From Cycas panzhihuaensis (taxonomy: Eukaryota; Cycadophyta): DNA of 64,000 bases. The DNA lies in assembly GCA_023213395.1 (NCBI GenBank), contig CM041465.1:185635741-185699740 (forward strand), written 5' to 3'. The notes below the pieces were generated by a model. That model made no database searches, was not told the DNA's origin, and saw only the letters and a program-made list of their open reading frames with translations. The position numbers and the translations under genes were made by a program. Positions 59,818-64,000 of the stretch are shown here, one piece after another. How positions within the stretch are numbered: the stretch's first letter is position 1; each line of letters opens with the position of its first letter.

Positions 59818-61722
59818 GTTTGAAAGATTTTTTTTTTTTTTATGTGTGTGTTTGATATTTTTAAATTTTTATGTGATGAGGTACTAATCTACCTAAGTGG
59901 CTTCTAATTTAGGATTCTAAGGCAAAGGGTCGCCAGGAAAGCTCTCAATTACTATACTATCTAATGGCGCTTGCGCACAAGTGGCAAACCAGGGACCCGA
60001 TATACCAATGCATGAGTTCAAGGGCTCAATATACCTCAATATGTAGGCTACTAAGAAGGTCCTAAGACCCCCTCATTTGTTTCCCCACCTACACCAGTCT
60101 TATGCTAAACGACAGATTTAGTGGTGAGAACTTACTAACCAAGGCACTCATCCCCCTAGGTCTAGCTTTGTCTCTAAACTCCAAAAGATATGGTCTCTTC
60201 TTCAACCTGCCACAGCATACACCTTATAGCCAATGACTTTCTTCATCTAATATAAGCAAGCCAAGGGCGTATGCGTGGTGGTAGCTTCAGGGGTCCTAAC
60301 CATTCCCCGTGCAAGGCTAGAAATGGGGGTTCAATTCAGGAGTTATCTTTTTAATGTAAAATTTAATTTTTAAAGTGAGTTTCTTACGCACAAGAGGTTC
60401 TTTTTAATGAAATAAATGAAATGAAAAAGAAATAAATCAAATTAAAATGACAAGGGTAGGTTTAGAGTGCTCTTGATGGACTAAGCTTTGAGAGTTAACT
60501 TCTTCAACCTTTGAAGAGCAACACCTATACATGAAATGTCACCAAGTACATATTAGCCTTAAAAATAAGAATTGAATAGCTGAAAATAATAAGTCACAAC
60601 CTAATCTAGCAAAAGAATCTCAAGAGAACTAAAAAATGCCTTCAAATCTTGAAAAATAAGGCTTAAATAGCTCAAATATAAGGGTCAATTTGAGTAGCTA
60701 AAATCTCCTTCAAATAAGCTCCAAATCTAACTCAACTTAATTCTAAGATATAACGCTCTGAATTATCTTTTCAACGCTTCAAGCAGTTCAAAAAACAGAA
60801 ATACAATTGAGGAGATATTGTAGAAATAATACAGGTACCTTTTATGCCAAAAAATCAACTAAAAATGAGGTTAAGCCCCCTTTAGATTGGCCCCTGGCCA
60901 CCTATAGACTCCATGTGACCACCTACTGATGCTGCTAGGGGGCTAACAGATGTGAAAAGTTATTCAAATGAGTTTATAACTTTTGCACAATCCAAAAAGA
61001 TTAAATCTAGTTAATTTAGGCTTGAATGCAGCCCTAACGCGGATCAAATGGAGGGGCTAAAGTGGATCTGAAGCTATTTTAAATCTAATTTAATGTGATT
61101 TCACTAAAGTGATGAATCATAGGATTAAAAAAATTAAAATTTTTAATGTTTGAAGGTTGTACGACATCAACGTGAGGTGTGCGAGACTTGTGGAGGATGT
61201 ATGAGCTTGACGACACCCCAAATGACCACCAAATGTCATGAAAGTTTAGGGTGAGGGGTCCAACACCCAGATGGAGCTAATAGGATAAACGAGACTCAAA
61301 AATATATTCTATACAGGTTACACGAAGCTGTCAAAGTTTTAGATCCTTCGTAGGCCCTACAATGAAGAACGAAGCCAAAAATAGCCAAAAAGCTCCAGAA
61401 AACTCCTCTGTCAAGCACTAAAAATGGGTGTGAGACTACTACAAATCCTAATAATACTCTAATAAGCAAAAATCATTAATAATATAGTTGCATCAAGTAA
61501 AAAATGTGATTTTTCTCATGTTTTCTTCAATAAAACTGAGTAAAACCCTAGATGGATGGAAATAAGCTTTGAAATCTACTGTGGGAGGCTCAAGTCTCTT
61601 GCAACTAGTTGTATATGAGCTCTAGCACTACATAAAATCTCATATTTTCTATAAAACATAAAGAAAACAAAGTAAAATAAGCTTAAAATTACCAAAATAC
61701 TATAAAATCATGCACGCTCAAG
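59818..61722 (-). other. Leader of copia B
   Basis: 1.9 kb between gag and primer site, no conserved frame, aligned with the leaders of A and N. It contains the ACAGGTACCT block at 60831-60840. Confidence 0.7.
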
Positions 61723-61733
61723 CTCTAATACCA
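61723..61733 (-). other. Primer-binding site of copia B
   Basis: Minus-strand TGGTATTAGAG, immediately inside the LTR at 61734. Confidence 0.8.
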
Positions 61734-62117
61734 TGAGAAAATAGAAGGATGTAAATACATGTGCCTTGATTCAAGTATAATAAGAAAAAAATTAACAAAT
61801 ATTCAACAAATCAAGAAAATAAGAAAGACATATGATCATACAATGGTACGGGTAAATTCACTACACCATAGGCTCTCTCTCAGGCAGAGCTTCCACATTA
61901 ATCAAAATCTAATGTATAGTACAAAGGTACGGGGCAATATTTATAGCCATCTACCAAGATTACAAGGCATTGGGATATGCCAACTTAACAGCACAAGAGG
62001 TGGACCTGACCTTACTATCCAATGTGATTTAATTACATAAAAGGATCCATCAATACATTATCATCATGAATTTACATAAATGAGAAGAAATTGAGGAGAT
62101 ATTACAATGTTTTAACA
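61734..62117 (-). repeat. Right (5') LTR of copia B
   Basis: 384 bp, TGAGAAAATAGA...GTTTTAACA. Confidence 0.92.
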
Positions 62118-62188
62118 ATTAAAGAATAAACTAAATCTAGTTCTTCATACCAGTCTAATTCATAACCAAGTATTTTAAGGCAAGTTGA
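62118..62188 (+). repeat. Right copy of the 71-bp duplication flanking copia B
   Basis: Begins at the first base after B's right LTR; 63 of 71 positions agree with 54581-54651. Confidence 0.9.
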
Positions 62189-62755
62189 TTCTAAGCTAAA
62201 AGCTCTGATGATTAATTATTATAACAAAAGCGTTAAAAAATTCCATTAATGACTATGTACATATAACCTCAAAGAAGTTGCCTATATGGTATTTGAAAAC
62301 CATTTTGGATGTTAATTTATCATAAATAAGTGGGAAGCACAAATTATTTTAATACCTAAATTGATAAATATTTCTTAAAACATGGGTTTGTAAGATAAGT
62401 AAGTGACTCAATCTTCTACATCAAAGTTTAAGATAATAAGGATGTGATCTATATGATTTTGTATATTGATGACTTCACAAAAATAGGAAACAATGCTTCA
62501 TTGATTAATGGCTTGAAGGCAAGTTTGAAACAAAACTTTAAAATAATATATCTTAATTTGCTTTATTATTTTCTTATAGTAAAAATATGGTAAATACCTA
62601 ATAAGATTTTTATTTTACAAGGAAAGTACACTTTAAAATTATTGAAGAGGGATAGGATGGAAGACTATAAATCAGTACCAACTCCTATGGAAACAAGGTT
62701 CAAGTTATTATAATATGATACAAGAAAATAAGTTGATAGAACACTACTTAGATAA
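62189..62755 (+). pseudogene. Copia C reverse transcriptase relic
   Basis: Plus-strand RT continuing copia C after the B insertion. Decayed sequence to KYFLKHGF (about 62385), then the catalytic box ILYIDDF with Y-I-D-D at 62462-62473, INGLKASLKQNFKI, LLYYFLIVKIW, and MEDYKSVPTPMETRFKLL before the break at 62755. RNase H and the 3' LTR are missing, displaced by the LTR that follows. Part of the integrase-RT linker and the RT N-terminus is reduced. Confidence 0.82.
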
Positions 62756-64000
62756 TGTTTCCCTATTGGGAATGGACTCGAGACACATCGGCCGAGGTTT
62801 GTTCAGGTATATGTTCTTACTTTTCTTACTTACGAGTGCTAGGGTAGTCTAGAATAGTTTGATTGACATATGCCTGCCAACATGCATTTGTTTGATTGCC
62901 TGCTCATAACGCATGTGCCTAATGGCACCCTCGACTATGACGACTCACAGTGGGCATTCCCAGTAATGCGACACCAGATGGCATCTGACCACTCACGATG
63001 TCTCCATGGTCTCTCGGAATGCTCTTGCCGGTTTGTGTGTTCTTGTTATAACGTGCCACTTATCTTAAATCTTTCCTAAGCCCTGGTTTAACCCTTAGAT
63101 AGGACTCTTTGCAGTTTTGGATACTTGCCCTACCTAGGCCTTCCCCCAATTGATGTATTTCAGGCTTAGCCCCTGACCTAGTCCCAAAAACCTGATTTTT
63201 ATGTTGTATTTTTTTCTTTTTTAAATTCGGGTTGATACCGCGGTAAACTAAGCTGATCTGCAGAGTTCTGCGGATTACACGAGTTCTTGCAGATCACTGC
63301 TTAAAATTTAAAAAAGAAAGCACGACGATTTCCGCGTTTTTCACGGGATTACCAGGTGGCTCCGTCGATTGGGCGCCCGAGGCCCCAACGTTCACTTGCT
63401 ATGACCAAGGCATAAAAGCCTTTTTTTATTCATTTTGGATGATTCTTGGGTTCACTTTTTGAGTTTTCTAAGAACAACTCTTCAAAAAAAGGACAAGGAA
63501 AAGACACATTGAAAGAAGAACTCCTCTTACAACAGTTGGACAGAGGTGAAGTGGGTCATACCAAATGAGTTGCGAGCCATTGTTGCCCCCTACGGAGCTC
63601 CATCACAAGTACCACTCTCCCTCACAAATACTCAAAGCTTCAAGGGATTTCCTCGCCAAAAGACCACTCTAAGGACCCATTTTCAAGCTCCCAACTTGCA
63701 TGGAGTTTCACTCTTCTGCCCTCTTGCAAAGGACACCCAACACCACCTCTTAGACATTGCTTGTGCTGCTGCTCCAAGTGGCCAAGTGAATGCATCCATG
63801 CTCTCCTCCATTCAAGGTATTTCTTGCTTCTTGTTGGTGCTTTTTCCTTGTTTTTTGATGGTTCTACTTGCAATTTCCTTCCTCTCTTTTGCATATACTT
63901 TCTTTGGGATCTTCTTTTGTCATTGGATGCAAGTAATCTTGGCTAGTGGTGACTTACTATAGCGCTGCCCTAGATTGGTTACATTTCTTTGCATTTCCTT
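62756..64000 (+). repeat. TAT-like gypsy LTR, cut by the window end
   Basis: Begins TGTTTCCCTATTGGGAATGG, resembling the minus-strand start of the 16742-27186 LTRs (TATTTCCCGACTCTCGGGAATGG). Later blocks also correspond: ATTTCCGCGTTTTTCACGGG (about 63330) matches the TTCTTATATTTTTCACG region of those LTRs, and CATAAAAGCC (63411-63420) takes the place of their TATAAAGCC box. This makes it a plus-strand member of the same or a sister family inserted in copia C. The open frame 63546-63962 in it has no recognisable domain and is probably chance. Confidence 0.6.

Larger units (their letters stand above)
54652..62117 (-). mobile_element. Copia B, nearly complete element
   Basis: 7.47-kb minus-strand copia with two 384-bp LTRs (54652-55035, 61734-62117; about 41 differences by hand, 11%). 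It has the primer site at 61723-61733, the polypurine tract complement CCCTCCTT at 55036-55043, a ~1.9-kb leader, and gag, protease, integrase, RT and RNase H in copia order. It is a close relative of copia A. Instead of the usual 5-bp target duplication it is flanked by 71-bp direct repeats. Confidence 0.93.

Noticed and set aside
63546-63962. 138-codon plus-strand open frame with a hydrophobic C-terminus
   Set aside because: Inside the LTR that starts at 62756, downstream of its TATA-like box; no domain, overlapping open frames on both strands. A membrane protein is not supported.
1-64000. CRISPR array, operon, or ribosome-binding sites
   Set aside because: No spaced identical repeats and no intact gene clusters; the sequence is plant nuclear repeat DNA.

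Overview
The window is transposable-element-saturated, AT-rich nuclear DNA from a seed plant with a large genome. The species cannot be named from it. The evidence is plant-type LTR retrotransposons: Ty1/copia elements with initiator-tRNA-Met primer sites, a Ty3/gypsy chromovirus and TAT-like gypsy elements. There are also 5'-truncated plant L1-type LINEs carrying a C-terminal RNase H domain. I found no host gene, rRNA, tRNA, CRISPR array or prokaryotic feature. Every coding region is broken. Many breaks are TAA/TAG where CAA/CAG (or TGG) would be expected, the pattern of long C-to-T decay in methylated repeats.

Layout. 1-3174: minus-strand copia relic (E1: gag, ~1.85 kb leader, primer site, LTR). 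4215-6240: plus-strand gypsy gag relic. 6241-8648: minus-strand non-autonomous copia derivative (N) with two LTRs and no coding region. 8646-12480: plus-strand copia (D) with LTR, primer site, ~2 kb leader, gag and protease. 12512-12749: another copia LTR and primer site. 14901-40199: minus-strand copia A, split by two large insertions. One is a 10.4-kb TAT-like gypsy (16742-27186) in its integrase/RT junction. The other is a 7.4-kb chromovirus (30299-37702) in its gag, which itself carries an insertion in its protease. 40225-43072: small internally deleted copia G. 43073-49046: copia F, whose RNase H region carries two LINE fragments inserted one inside the other. 49050-53997: region U, a long broken minus-strand reading frame I do not recognise. 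53998-62755: plus-strand copia C (integrase, then RT), split by minus-strand copia B (54652-62117). 62756-64000: start of a TAT-like LTR cut off by the window edge.

Working parts. Each element would have encoded its own capsid, protease, integrase and reverse transcriptase. Now only order, orientation and target duplications remain, and these give relative ages. F predates its LINEs. A predates the TAT element and the chromovirus. C predates B. Hand-counted LTR divergence is about 11% for both A and B, so they inserted at similar times.

The observations most worth a second look are: a 71-bp direct duplication exactly flanking copia B, about as diverged as B's LTRs; an LTR in element N that has swallowed its old primer site and uses a new one 40 bp further in; two LINE insertions at the same target site; the unassigned U reading frame; and a plus-strand reading frame antisense to the TAT-like gypsy.
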